Assembly (NCBI GenBank): GCA_964471825.1
Contig: CAYYKD010000002.1
Span: forward strand, 62,001-126,000
From: CAYYKD01 sp964471825
GTDB lineage: Bacteria > Spirochaetota > GWE2-31-10 > CAYYKD01
Direction: 5' to 3'
DNA: 64,000 nt
Part shown: in pieces, positions 35,909 through 45,110 of the stretch
How positions within the stretch are numbered: position 1 is the first letter of the stretch
Layout of the letters: every line of letters begins with the position of its first letter
The notes under the pieces: model-generated
Databases searched by the model: none
What the model was told of the DNA's origin: nothing
Seen by the model: only the letters and a program-made list of their open reading frames with translations
Position numbers and translations under genes: made by a program

Positions 35909-36008
35909 GGGGGCAGTCCATTAAGTCGAGAAATTTTTATTTGTACCGGTTAATTGCCGGCGTAAAACGAGTAAAAATCGTTTATAAACCGACTTAGTGG
36001 ACAGCCTC
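35909..36008. mobile_element. 100-bp inverted-repeat element
   Basis: The left end GGGGCAGTCCATTAAGTCG (from 35910) and the reverse complement of the right end (GAGGCTGTCCACTAAGTCG, 35990-36008) match at 16 of 19 positions. It has no coding capacity and lies in the 436-base spacer between the VTT protein and the binding-protein gene. It looks like a small non-autonomous mobile element unrelated in sequence to the GAGGCTCTTGC family. Confidence 0.5.
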
Positions 36009-36015
36009 ATATAGG

Positions 36016-36077
36016 TATAGGAATAGGTTTGAGCTTCTAAAAACCTTAATACATAAGGTTTTTAGAAGTGTCCTATA
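36016..36077 (+). promoter_or_regulatory. Strong hairpin in the leader of the binding protein-kinase pair
   Basis: A perfect 15-bp stem, CTTCTAAAAACCTTA (36034-36048) with TAAGGTTTTTAGAAG (36054-36068), and a 5-base loop. Outer arms TATAGGA (36016-36022) and TCCTATA (36071-36077) extend it. No T run follows, so it is not a standard terminator. It lies 29 bases before the GTG start of the binding protein. It could be a transcript-stability, attenuation or protein-binding site. Confidence 0.55.
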
Positions 36078-36105
36078 ATTTTGTTGATAAATCTGAGGTC
36101 TATTT

Positions 36106-36888
36106 GTGAAAATCTGGTATTTTGTTTTAATATCTACACTATATGTAGTTTCTGTTTTTAGTAATGATAGTCAGAGAAGATATATAGAGGTTGCCTTCTA
36201 TGAGTATGGATATCTCTACAATATGGGGGTTGGGATCGATCGTGATATTATTACAGAGGTTTCAAAAAGGACCGGATATTTTTTTGAACCGGTAGTGTTA
36301 GCTCGTGCAAGGATATGGAGTGATCTAAAAAACGGGAAACTTGATATGAGTGTCTCCGGCATACAGAATGAAGAACGGGATACTTTTGCATGGTTTGTAC
36401 ATTATATGATTATTAAAAATTATGCTGTACTAAGGAAGGCGGATATTAAAAATATTAAGAATGCTGAAGATTTTATAGTACAGGGGCATCTTCTATTCGG
36501 TGCAGTAACAGCTTTTAAGCACGGCCTCATGCAGGACAGATGGCTCGATATTCTTAGAACTCAAAATAGGGTAGAGTATTCGCAATCAGCAGACGCGATT
36601 TTTAAAAAAATAAGGGATGGGCGGGTAAATGCGGTTTTTTCACAGCCTCCTGTATATAATAAATATTTAAAAGATTTAATGATGGAAAATATTGTTGTCA
36701 TACAGGACTGGACTCCGGAAGAGAACGGTATTAAACATGGGCTAATTCTTTCTAAAAAAGTATTCACAGAATCAGATGCAGTTTTTTTTAGAAAGATAAT
36801 TTCTGATATGAAAAATGATGGAACTTTAAGAAGGATCTATTTAAGGTATCTGCCTGAAAATATCGTAAAAAAGATGTTGGACTTTTAA
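36106..36888 (+). CDS. Periplasmic solute-binding protein (SBP type 3), sensor-associated
   Basis: 260 residues. The signal peptide ends near residue 20 (VSVFSND). The body is the amino-acid-type binding fold: GYLYNMGVGIDRDIITEV, then LKNGKLDMSVSGI, then GAVTAFKHGL and FKKIRDGRVNAVFSQPP. No permease or ATPase gene is next to it; instead a membrane hybrid histidine kinase follows after 57 bases. A ligand-presenting role for that kinase is likely (inference). Start is GTG after GAGGT. Confidence 0.85.
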   Translation: MKIWYFVLISTLYVVSVFSNDSQRRYIEVAFYEYGYLYNMGVGIDRDIITEVSKRTGYFFEPVVLARARIWSDLKNGKLDMSVSGIQNEERDTFAWFVHYMIIKNYAVLRKADIKNIKNAEDFIVQGHLLFGAVTAFKHGLMQDRWLDILRTQNRVEYSQSADAIFKKIRDGRVNAVFSQPPVYNKYLKDLMMENIVVIQDWTPEENGIKHGLILSKKVFTESDAVFFRKIISDMKNDGTLRRIYLRYLPENIVKKMLDF

Positions 36889-36945
36889 ACCTTTAAAGTT
36901 AATAATAAATTTGATTAAATAATAGAGTAGGGATAGTTTTGTAAT

Positions 36946-38901
36946 ATGATATTAACGAATGATAGTAAAGAAAAAGTAAGTGATAGAATAAAACCGCTCT
37001 CATTAATCCTTCTCGTTAGACTTTTTTCAACATATTTTATAGTGGGGATAGTTTTTGCATTTTTACAGTTATCTATAGAATATGTTAAATTAAAAGAGGA
37101 TATTAGGGAGACACTAAAAGGACTAACCAGAACATTCTCTCCTGCAATAAGTTCTGCTATATGGGATTATCAGATCCATCACATTGATGCAATAGTTAAG
37201 GGGATATCCTCTAATCCATTGGTTGCATCTGTTATAATATCTGATAATGAGGGTACGATTCTTTCTGAATGGAAGAGTAGTGACATTGATATAATATCTG
37301 AAGATCTAACTGTCAGATTTAACTTGATCAGATTTACAGGGAGCGGAGATGAGCGGGTGCTTGGTGAGTTAGTTATGTCATCAAGCAGTAAGTTTATTAG
37401 ACGGAATATTCTAAGGATATTACTAAGTGGATTAACTTTGTGGTTTACCCTATTTTTTGTATTGATAGTTATTCTATGGATTAATACTAATAATCTCATA
37501 GTTATGCCGCTCTCTACATTTTCGTCTCAGGTTAGAGAGTTAATAAATGGGGATCTTGATAGAGAGATCAATATAAAGGACCTGAGAATTTATGAGATCT
37601 ATAAACTTGCAGATTTTTTTAATCAACTTATGCATAGGGTATCAGATTCACGAAATCAGATAGCAGTTTATGCAAATGAACTTGAAAGGATGGTAGATGA
37701 ACGAACTAAAGAGTTGTATGAGGCAAAGGAGAGGGCAGAGAGGGCAAGTCGTGCAAAGTCCGAGTTTCTTGCTAATATGAGTCATGAGATAAGAACCCCA
37801 TTAAATGGAATAATTGGATTTACTGGTTTGTTGCTAAAAACAGAAATTGACAGAGAGCAGGCAGACTTTGTAAAAAATATTAATACCTCAGGGCAGACTC
37901 TTCTTGGTATAATAAATAATATCCTTGATTTATCAAAGATTGAAGCAGGAAAGATGGAGCTTGAGGTAATTAAGACAGATATATATAAGATGATAGAGCA
38001 GTGTGCGGATATTGTGAGATTTCAGATTGAAAATAAGGGACTTGAATTGATCCTTACATTTGCAAATGATATGCCGAGGTATGGATTTTTTGATCCGTTG
38101 AGGTTACGACAGATTTTGATAAATCTTCTCAATAACAGTATAAAGTTTACAGAGTCTGGTGAGGTGGAGCTTAAAGTACATTTTACTGATCATGGATCAG
38201 GCTGGGGTAAATATACATTCTCGGTTAGAGATACAGGTATTGGTATAAGTGAGTCTCAGAAATCTAAACTCTTTTCAGCCTTTACACAGGGGGATAACTC
38301 AACTACAAGGCGTTACGGAGGGACGGGGCTTGGGCTTACAATATCAAGTCTATTGGCAGAAATGATGCATAGTAAGATTAGTATTAAAAGTGTGCTGGGT
38401 AATGGTAGTGTCTTTTATTTTTCGATAGAGACAGAATATGAACATGACATAAATGGTGAAAAAGGAGTAATTGATAATGTTGATAGGTTAGATGATAATG
38501 ATTTTAAGAATACTGTAAAGAGTGAACCTATCATATTGATTGCTGAAGATGTTAGTATAAATATGCTATTAATTACATCACTTATCTATGATATAATTCA
38601 AAAACCGGTTATTATTGATGCATTAAATGGTGAGCAGGCAGTAGAGAAGTTTAAAAGAGCCAGACCGGATATTGTACTCATGGATATTCATATGCCTGAG
38701 CTGGATGGACTTAATGCCACCAGACAGATTCGAGTCTATGAGGAAAAGCATGGATTTCATACTCCTATAATTGCCTTGACAGCAGGTGCATTTGACAAAG
38801 AGAAGGAGAGCTGTTTTGAAGCCGGTATGGATGATTTTTTGACCAAACCTATTGATATTTCCGAGTTAAAGAGGGTTCTAAAGAAATACCTTGGAAAATA
38901 G
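36946..38901 (+). CDS. Membrane hybrid histidine kinase with receiver domain
   Basis: 651 residues. Two membrane spans (about 18-42 and 150-178) enclose a periplasmic sensor of about 105 residues. A HAMP-like region and coiled coil follow (about 180-270). The HisKA has phospho-acceptor H280 in ANMSHEIRTPLNG, and the HATPase domain has N-box NLLNNSIKF and G-boxes DTGIGIS and GGTGLGLTIS. A C-terminal receiver domain (about 530-650) carries phospho-acceptor D580 in IVLMDIHMPELDG and a conserved Lys in DDFLTKPID. No separate response regulator or output gene is adjacent. It probably senses the binding protein encoded just upstream. Confidence 0.92.
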   Translation: MILTNDSKEKVSDRIKPLSLILLVRLFSTYFIVGIVFAFLQLSIEYVKLKEDIRETLKGLTRTFSPAISSAIWDYQIHHIDAIVKGISSNPLVASVIISDNEGTILSEWKSSDIDIISEDLTVRFNLIRFTGSGDERVLGELVMSSSSKFIRRNILRILLSGLTLWFTLFFVLIVILWINTNNLIVMPLSTFSSQVRELINGDLDREINIKDLRIYEIYKLADFFNQLMHRVSDSRNQIAVYANELERMVDERTKELYEAKERAERASRAKSEFLANMSHEIRTPLNGIIGFTGLLLKTEIDREQADFVKNINTSGQTLLGIINNILDLSKIEAGKMELEVIKTDIYKMIEQCADIVRFQIENKGLELILTFANDMPRYGFFDPLRLRQILINLLNNSIKFTESGEVELKVHFTDHGSGWGKYTFSVRDTGIGISESQKSKLFSAFTQGDNSTTRRYGGTGLGLTISSLLAEMMHSKISIKSVLGNGSVFYFSIETEYEHDINGEKGVIDNVDRLDDNDFKNTVKSEPIILIAEDVSINMLLITSLIYDIIQKPVIIDALNGEQAVEKFKRARPDIVLMDIHMPELDGLNATRQIRVYEEKHGFHTPIIALTAGAFDKEKESCFEAGMDDFLTKPIDISELKRVLKKYLGK

Positions 38902-38912
38902 TGTGAATTGCA

Positions 38913-38980
38913 AGTGTCGGGTTTTAAGTGTCTCTGAAAGCATGACAGTGTCGGCTTTTAAGCGTCTCTGTATGCATGAC
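38913..38980. repeat. 34-bp tandem duplication
   Basis: Two adjacent 34-base copies (38913-38946 and 38947-38980), identical at about 30 positions, each starting AGTGTCGG and ending GCATGAC. It fills the short space between the convergent kinase and TPR genes. No hairpin with a T run was found there. Confidence 0.7.
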
Positions 38981-41688
38981 TAGAGTTTGTAGTATTTAGA
39001 TTCAAACAGTGTTCTGAGCTTTTCGAGTTTGTCCGTTTCTCCCTGAGTTGTGTAGAGTGTAAAGAGGCGATTGAATGCTTGGTATACCATATAGACATCG
39101 GTTGGATAGGCATAGTGGATTTTTATAAGATCGGTTATCGCCTCTTCGATCATTCCGGTTTCGATTTTAGAGAGCCCTTCATAGTACAACAATTCACTTG
39201 ACAGGTTGATTCTTGCATTCTGAGGTATAGAAGAAAAAAGGTTTAATACCGCATTATACTCCTTAGATTCATAGTGTATTCTAACCAGCTGTGTTAATGC
39301 TTCCAGAATGTTTTTGTCCGTTAATTGCTTTTCTCTTATAAAGTCTTCTAGTGTTTTCTTGTATTGCCTGATATCAGTTGAATAGAGATTAAAATAATTA
39401 TCAAGAAGACTGTACTTTTTTATTTGCTCATTTATTAACGGGCTATTTAGATATTCAAAATCTCTCTCTCTATGAACCGCCAAGACAAATTTACTATCGA
39501 AAATCTCACTCTGAATTGAACCTTTAGCTTTTATCAATATGTCAATGGCTTTTTTATAGTTGTCTGAATAGGTATAGGTATCAATGATTGATATGATCTG
39601 AGAAGCAGAGAGGTCATTCAAAGGGTAATCTGATATCAAGTCAGCATATTTGACTGCATTATTAAAGTCATTTATTCTTTTATAGGCATCATGTTTAATA
39701 TAAACTATTTCACGAGTTAAACTATTTCTAAAGACTTCATCTGCTCTTTTAGTGTCCTTAAATTTGAGGAAAAATCTAAAAAATTCACCATTGATCTGTG
39801 TGTTATCTAATAATTGAATGTTTTTTTTGTGCTTATCGAAATTTTTGATGATTTCATTGTTGTTTTCAATAGCGATTGTCGTTTTTAAGAATAGACTAAG
39901 GTTTTCGGTGTAGAATGGTTCATATATAGTTCTGTATTCTTCAATATTTGCAGAGGTCATAGCCGCAGCACTTTCAAGGTCATTAGTTTTAAAAAATGCA
40001 AATGCCAGATAGTATTTTTCTGTTAATGACCGGGTTTTTTTTGATTTAATAAATGAAATAATATCTGTATATCTGTCTGTTCTAAGAAAACAGAGTGATA
40101 TTTTTTCAGTGATATTGTTTAGCTCACCATATTTAGCATAGTATTCCTGATACAGCTTTAATGCCTTTTCAAAGTCCTTAATATTAAAATGTGCGTTTCC
40201 GGACTGAAGGAGAACAAAACTTTTTCTTTCATCACTTACATCTTGTCTGAGGTAGACCTCAAAATTTCTTATGGCAGAACCGTATTCCCATAGATAGAAA
40301 TAGAGTTCACCCTTTTCTGCAAAGGATTCATAGTAGAGTTTGTCTTTTTTATTCATCTTCTCAATTTCTGCAAGGTAGTTTATCGCCTCACTATATTTTT
40401 TTTTGCTCTTCAGGATCATGGCAATAATGTAGTTTACTGAGTCCGATCTCTCAGACCCGGAAAATAACTTAGACCACTCAGTCAAAAATATCAGTGATGA
40501 ATCGTAGTTTTTTCTGTTATATAATGTTTCTCCGGTTTTATAGTAGAGGTAGTTTTTCAATTCAGGTTCGTAGTCTGAAAATCTATTAGAATACTTTGAA
40601 AGTTCAATTATTGTGCTTGGATTTGCAGTCTTGTCAGCAGATATAAATGCACATAGGAATGCCTGTGTATCCAGAGTTTTTAGATTAGCCTGTTTAAAGT
40701 ACTTTAATGCCGATTTGTAGTCTGATATTTTATAGTATAGTTCACCCAGTCGTTTGAAATACTTCTTATCACCTGACTCTTTTAGGATCTTAATTGCATC
40801 ATTGTATTTTGAGTCAGCAATTAGGGTGTCTGTAATAAACTCTGTCATCTCTCTCTGTGCCTTTTTTACGCCGAGAGAGGCATATAGAAGTTCTCTTGCA
40901 TCTTGAAATTTTCCTGTATTATAGAGACTGTATGCAGCATATTTAATTGACTCATGGTCATTTTTTTTGGTAATATTGTTTACTTCACTGGTGATTTTAT
41001 CGAATTGAGCAAGATTGTATAGAGCTCTTATTCGATTTCGTTCAAGAATGATCTGTTCCTCATTTTTAAAGAGATTTTCTTTTAAAATTTCGTTAATATA
41101 GCGAAGGAGCTTCTCATCATCCTTGATATTGGCCAGATTGTTGTGAAGCATTTTAAGAATTGGCACTCTAAATAACCTGTAATTTTTGTGCTTCAGATAT
41201 TCCAGAGAGGCACTTTCTGCAAGTTCAAGCTGATTTAGTTTGTATTTGTTTGTTATTGAATAGTATGAGATAACCTCAGTTTGATTTTCATCAAATACTA
41301 TTTTGCCTGATTGACTTAGTAATAATTCTGATTCATCAGCTAAACCGACCATTGAGGTAAGTACAATTAAATTGTAGTATAGGTCACTCTCATATTCAAA
41401 CTTTTTTATCTCAGTTAGTGGTTTGAGGGTTACAATTGCATCTCTAAGTTTCCCTGTTTTAATAAGTGCGAGTCCTGAAAAGTAGATAGCGTTCTTATTA
41501 AATTTGGATTTAGGATAGTTCAGAATAAATCGGTTAAACGAATTAAGTGCAGAGTCGTAGAATCCATCGTCAAATAGTTTAAGAGCTATGCGATAATCCT
41601 CAAAATCCCCCGCGTAAAGAGTAAATGAACCCATAAGTAGAAGTAAAGTAATAACTGTCTTTTTGATAAAATTTACTCTGGTTTTCAC
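38980..41688 (-). CDS. Large periplasmic TPR-repeat protein
   Basis: 902 residues. A signal peptide (MKTRVNFIKK, hydrophobic stretch, SFTLYAG) is followed by tetratricopeptide repeats almost to the end: for example YRIALKLFDDGFYDSALNSF, then FNKNAIYFSGLALIKTGKLR, YKSALKYFKQANLK and FEKALKLYQEYYAKYG. Similar to outer-membrane assembly-lipoprotein or scaffold proteins in architecture, but without a lipobox. It probably acts as a periplasmic scaffold. The start is GTG with GAGGAA upstream. Confidence 0.85.
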   Translation of the reverse strand: MKTRVNFIKKTVITLLLLMGSFTLYAGDFEDYRIALKLFDDGFYDSALNSFNRFILNYPKSKFNKNAIYFSGLALIKTGKLRDAIVTLKPLTEIKKFEYESDLYYNLIVLTSMVGLADESELLLSQSGKIVFDENQTEVISYYSITNKYKLNQLELAESASLEYLKHKNYRLFRVPILKMLHNNLANIKDDEKLLRYINEILKENLFKNEEQIILERNRIRALYNLAQFDKITSEVNNITKKNDHESIKYAAYSLYNTGKFQDARELLYASLGVKKAQREMTEFITDTLIADSKYNDAIKILKESGDKKYFKRLGELYYKISDYKSALKYFKQANLKTLDTQAFLCAFISADKTANPSTIIELSKYSNRFSDYEPELKNYLYYKTGETLYNRKNYDSSLIFLTEWSKLFSGSERSDSVNYIIAMILKSKKKYSEAINYLAEIEKMNKKDKLYYESFAEKGELYFYLWEYGSAIRNFEVYLRQDVSDERKSFVLLQSGNAHFNIKDFEKALKLYQEYYAKYGELNNITEKISLCFLRTDRYTDIISFIKSKKTRSLTEKYYLAFAFFKTNDLESAAAMTSANIEEYRTIYEPFYTENLSLFLKTTIAIENNNEIIKNFDKHKKNIQLLDNTQINGEFFRFFLKFKDTKRADEVFRNSLTREIVYIKHDAYKRINDFNNAVKYADLISDYPLNDLSASQIISIIDTYTYSDNYKKAIDILIKAKGSIQSEIFDSKFVLAVHRERDFEYLNSPLINEQIKKYSLLDNYFNLYSTDIRQYKKTLEDFIREKQLTDKNILEALTQLVRIHYESKEYNAVLNLFSSIPQNARINLSSELLYYEGLSKIETGMIEEAITDLIKIHYAYPTDVYMVYQAFNRLFTLYTTQGETDKLEKLRTLFESKYYKL

Positions 41689-41755
41689 GATTCCTCTTTA
41701 TTAATAAAGCATTTATTTAGTTCTCTCTACTTTATTATTATATTTACAAAGACTC

Positions 41756-41784
41756 TAATTTATGATACTTGTTATCATAAATTA
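41756..41784. promoter_or_regulatory. Perfect 12-bp inverted repeat between divergent genes
   Basis: TAATTTATGATA (41756-41767) and TATCATAAATTA (41773-41784) around the 5-base centre CTTGT. It lies between the divergent TPR gene and GDP-fucose synthase gene, so it is a candidate operator for either promoter. No regulator is assigned. Confidence 0.45.
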
Positions 41785-41836
41785 TGTATAAAGTGAACTT
41801 TATTTACAAAAATGAAAGAATTTATTGGGGATGAAT

Positions 41837-42763
41837 ATGGATAAAAACTCAAGGATATTTATTGCAGGGCATAGAGGGTTGGTCGGATCTGCTATAGTGA
41901 GGGAACTACAAAGAAATGGTTATAATAACTTAATAACCAGAACACGAACTGAGCTGGATCTAAAAGATAGCTATAGAGTTAAAGAATTCTTTGAGACACA
42001 GCGGCCTGATTTTGTATTTCTATCGGCGGCTAAGGTTGGTGGTATTATGGCTAATTCCACAAAAAAAGGCGAGTTTATCTATGAAAACTTGATGATTCAG
42101 TCAAATGTAATTCATAATTCATATTTAACAGGAGTTAAGAAACTTCTGTTTCTCGGCAGTTCATGTATATACCCCAAACTTGCAATGCAACCTTTAAAAG
42201 AGGAGTATCTGCTGTCAGGGTATCTTGAGCCGACAAATGATGCCTATGCGATAGCTAAGATAGCCGGTCTAATTATGTGTAAAAGCTATAATGAGCAATA
42301 CGGCACAGATTTTATCTCTGCTATGCCGACAAACCTATATGGAACTAATGATAACTTTGATCCTATTGGATCCCATGTTCTGCCTGCCTTAGTCAGGAAG
42401 TTTCATGAAGCCAAGATTAACAAATCAGATTTTGTAACAATCTGGGGGACAGGTACCCCCATGCGTGAGTTTCTCTTTGTTGACGACCTAGCCGAGGCAC
42501 TTATATTCTTAATGAATAATTACAGGTCAAATGAGACGATTAATGTTGGAACAGGTGTTGATGTTACAATAAGAGAGCTGGCTGAGACAGTTTCAAAGGT
42601 CGTCGGCTATGGGGGTAAACTTGAGTTTGACACCACCAAGCCTGATGGCACACCGAGGAAGCTTCTTGATGTATCAAAAATAAACAATCTTGGTTGGAAA
42701 TCTCGAACTTCACTTGTAGATGGTATAAAAATAAGCTATGATTGGTTTAAGAGTAATTATTAA
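41837..42763 (+). CDS. fcl: GDP-L-fucose synthase
   Basis: 308 residues from this ATG, which has GGGGAT upstream; an ATG six bases earlier is possible. Rossmann start IFIAGHRGLVGSAIVREL with NADP-binding glycines, the AAKVGGIMAN segment, LGSSCIYPK with catalytic Ser/Cys, and YAIAKIAG with catalytic Tyr/Lys. It converts GDP-4-keto-6-deoxymannose to GDP-L-fucose with NADPH. The partner GDP-mannose dehydratase (gmd) is not in the window. A sugar for surface polysaccharide or flagellin glycan is the likely product. Confidence 0.93.
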   Translation: MDKNSRIFIAGHRGLVGSAIVRELQRNGYNNLITRTRTELDLKDSYRVKEFFETQRPDFVFLSAAKVGGIMANSTKKGEFIYENLMIQSNVIHNSYLTGVKKLLFLGSSCIYPKLAMQPLKEEYLLSGYLEPTNDAYAIAKIAGLIMCKSYNEQYGTDFISAMPTNLYGTNDNFDPIGSHVLPALVRKFHEAKINKSDFVTIWGTGTPMREFLFVDDLAEALIFLMNNYRSNETINVGTGVDVTIRELAETVSKVVGYGGKLEFDTTKPDGTPRKLLDVSKINNLGWKSRTSLVDGIKISYDWFKSNY

Positions 42764-42837
42764 GACTCTTTTTATGTCGCCTGTATTAATTTAATTTTTA
42801 GTAATTTAGTATTTAATAATTAAAAGGAAGAAAGTAA

Positions 42838-44166
42838 TTGAAAAAATCAATAGTTAGAAAAACCTTTATCCTCTATTTACTTTTCGGGATTTTTATGGGG
42901 GTGGTTTTCCCCGGTTATGCCTGGTTTTTCGTTAATTTCAAGTCCAGTTTTCATTTTGTCTTTTTTATAATTGGGTGTGTGGGGGCAGGAATAACAGTTG
43001 GTGCTGTCAGCTTTTTTATTATGAAGAAAAGTATACTAAGGATCATTAAGGGGATCTCTAATTCGATCAACCTGCTTGAGCGGGGGGATGTTGAGTTGGT
43101 TGATGTATTAAAGATCGAGTCAGATGATGAAATCGGGAGTCTTGTTGATTCATTTAACAAGATCGTGACAGAATATAAAGATATAATTGTAAAAAACAGA
43201 TCCGTATTATCCGAGGTCAGAACTATTAGTGATTATCTGGATGAACATATCAACCATGTTAAAGACTCTGCTGATAACATTACTGCCTTTATTGGAAATG
43301 TTAACCAGTTGATATGGTATCTTAGTTCTGAGATAGAGATATCTGATACAAATTGGGATACACAGAACAAATCAACCTTGATTGCTGTAACCCATGTTGT
43401 AGAGTTGTTTACACAGATTGATCTCTTGACCAAGTCTTTACTAAATCAGACTGGTTTTATTACTAATATTTCTGAGGATATAAAAAGCATTAGTGAAAAA
43501 ATCTCAGGAAGTAGCTCCGGTTCACTTGCAGCAAAGAGCAATGAATTGATCGATCATATCAAGGGGACAATTCATCAGTATAGCAGTGATCTAAACTCTA
43601 TTGAGAGTTCAATAATGACAATAACTGAGATATCTCAAAAGACGAACCTTCTGGCAATAAACGCTTCAATAGAAGCAGCTCGTGCCGGTGTGCATGGAGA
43701 GGGATTTAGTGTTGTTGCAACAGAGATTAAGAAGCTTGCAGGAAATGTTCAGAAGATGTCATCTTCTATCCTTGCTGTAATAAAAAAAGTAAAATCTGAT
43801 TTTGATGGTTCAAATCATAAACTTGATCAGACAATCAAGGATTTTGAGCAAAACTATATTACTCTAAAAGGGTCAGGTGAGAACATAATTCTAAGTGTTC
43901 AGGATATATCAAAACTCTATGATGAGGTGCGGGAGAACCACAAATTTCTGGCAAATACCCTTTCTGGGTTAAGAAAAAATATAGTTCTCCTTAGAGACGC
44001 CTCACAGACTTCTAAGAATTCAATAGAGGTAATAAAATCTAACTCCACAAGCGTTACGGATAATATGAATCAGATTCAATCAGATGTTAACTTGATATCA
44101 AATACAATATCTGATGTAGCGTCAGTTGCAATAGATCTTACTGAGAAACTAAAAGAGATAAATTAG
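42838..44166 (+). CDS. Methyl-accepting chemotaxis-like protein with short sensor
   Basis: 442 residues, TTG start 7 bases after AAGGAAG. Two N-terminal membrane segments (about 10-32 and 40-62) with almost no external loop, then a HAMP domain (about 63-118), then a signalling coiled coil. The receptor tip motif is present (EISQKTNLLAINASIEAARA, then GFSVVATEIKKLAG, about 262-305). With no ligand domain it may sense through the membrane or redox/energy state, or act as a regulatory receptor. The gene stands alone. Confidence 0.9.
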   Translation: MKKSIVRKTFILYLLFGIFMGVVFPGYAWFFVNFKSSFHFVFFIIGCVGAGITVGAVSFFIMKKSILRIIKGISNSINLLERGDVELVDVLKIESDDEIGSLVDSFNKIVTEYKDIIVKNRSVLSEVRTISDYLDEHINHVKDSADNITAFIGNVNQLIWYLSSEIEISDTNWDTQNKSTLIAVTHVVELFTQIDLLTKSLLNQTGFITNISEDIKSISEKISGSSSGSLAAKSNELIDHIKGTIHQYSSDLNSIESSIMTITEISQKTNLLAINASIEAARAGVHGEGFSVVATEIKKLAGNVQKMSSSILAVIKKVKSDFDGSNHKLDQTIKDFEQNYITLKGSGENIILSVQDISKLYDEVRENHKFLANTLSGLRKNIVLLRDASQTSKNSIEVIKSNSTSVTDNMNQIQSDVNLISNTISDVASVAIDLTEKLKEIN

Positions 44167-44200
44167 TCTCTCGATAATTTTTTTTTACTCTGTTTTTTTT

Positions 44201-44248
44201 CTCTGTATAGATTTACCTTTGTATAGGTTTAACTCTGTATAAATTTCT
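44201..44248. repeat. Three imperfect 16-bp tandem repeats
   Basis: CTCTGTATAGATTTAC, CTTTGTATAGGTTTAA and CTCTGTATAAATTTCT in direct succession between two convergent genes. No function apparent. Confidence 0.55.
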
Positions 44249-44258
44249 ATAAACTATT

Positions 44259-44678
44259 TTAAAACAAACTACCTCTTGTTGTCAGCTGCCATTTTCCATC
44301 TACTGTTTCAACAATAACCCATTTTGATACCCCTGTTCCATCTTTGTACCAGATAACAGAGGTTACTTCAACAGCATTTTCCATGTCCTCAGCAGGCACA
44401 TGAGAAAGATCAACAGATATTATTGTCTTGTCTTTAGAGATGTAATTGATATACTCAGTATATTCCTGCATCTGCATCTTTGAGGGGCCGACCGGATTGT
44501 TTTTAAAGAGGTTTAATGACTCTTCATACTTACCTTCATTGATTAGTGTAAAAAAAGTTCCTAGAACCCACTCAGGCGAATCCTCTTTATGACCGCTTGC
44601 AAATCCGCTTTTCTCATCAACACATCCGGCTAGCAAAAGTGTTACAAGCCAAGATAAAATTACTAATTTCTTTTTCAT
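44259..44678 (-). CDS. NTF2-like small lipoprotein
   Basis: 139 residues. The signal ends in LLLAGC (lipobox). The mature part (about 33-139) has the helix-then-strands pattern of NTF2-like lipoproteins of DUF4878 type: SPEWVLGTFFTLINEGKYEE, then VEVTSVIWYKDGTG, then WVIVETVDGKWQL. Function unknown. GAGGAG precedes the ATG. Confidence 0.75.
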   Translation of the reverse strand: MKKKLVILSWLVTLLLAGCVDEKSGFASGHKEDSPEWVLGTFFTLINEGKYEESLNLFKNNPVGPSKMQMQEYTEYINYISKDKTIISVDLSHVPAEDMENAVEVTSVIWYKDGTGVSKWVIVETVDGKWQLTTRGSLF

Positions 44679-44875
44679 CGTTACTCCTCATGTTATACAT
44701 TAAAAAATATTAATTTAAGTAAATATATCATTCTTATTTTGAATGTCAATTTAATTATTGAATTCTTTTATAAGTACCCTATAATTAGTGCGATTTGTTT
44801 TTTTGCAATAGCGAATTAATTATCAAACCATTTACAGAATCATTGAAAAATATTAAAATTAATTTGTTAGAGCGT

Positions 44876-44981
44876 AATCTTAGGGGACAACCTATGTTGA
44901 CAAACTATGTTGACAAATATCGTGTTGTTGATAGGATTATTTAATTCATTATAAGACAGACATAGGGTGTCCCCTAAGATT
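44876..44981. mobile_element. 106-bp element with 22-bp inverted ends
   Basis: Left AATCTTAGGGGACAACCTAT followed by GT (44876-44897) and the reverse complement of the right end (44960-44981) match at 21 of 22 positions. No coding frame inside; the centre contains a short direct repeat (ACTATGTTGACAAA / CTATGTTGACAAA). It sits in the 432-base spacer before the beta-barrel gene. A miniature inverted-repeat element is the best guess; the rest of the spacer is AT-rich without a gene. Confidence 0.6.
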
Positions 44982-45110
44982 TACTATGATTCCTAAGATT
45001 ATAATCAGGGGCAATTACATATTTATTTAATTTCTATTTTATTTCTTTGATAATTCAAGTTTTATTGTTAGATTAAATTAAACATTTTGAGAATTAATGG
45101 GAGGTGTATT

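Noticed and set aside
36016..36077. Riboswitch or terminator
   Set aside because: No known riboswitch core motif, and no T run after the stem. Kept as an unexplained hairpin.
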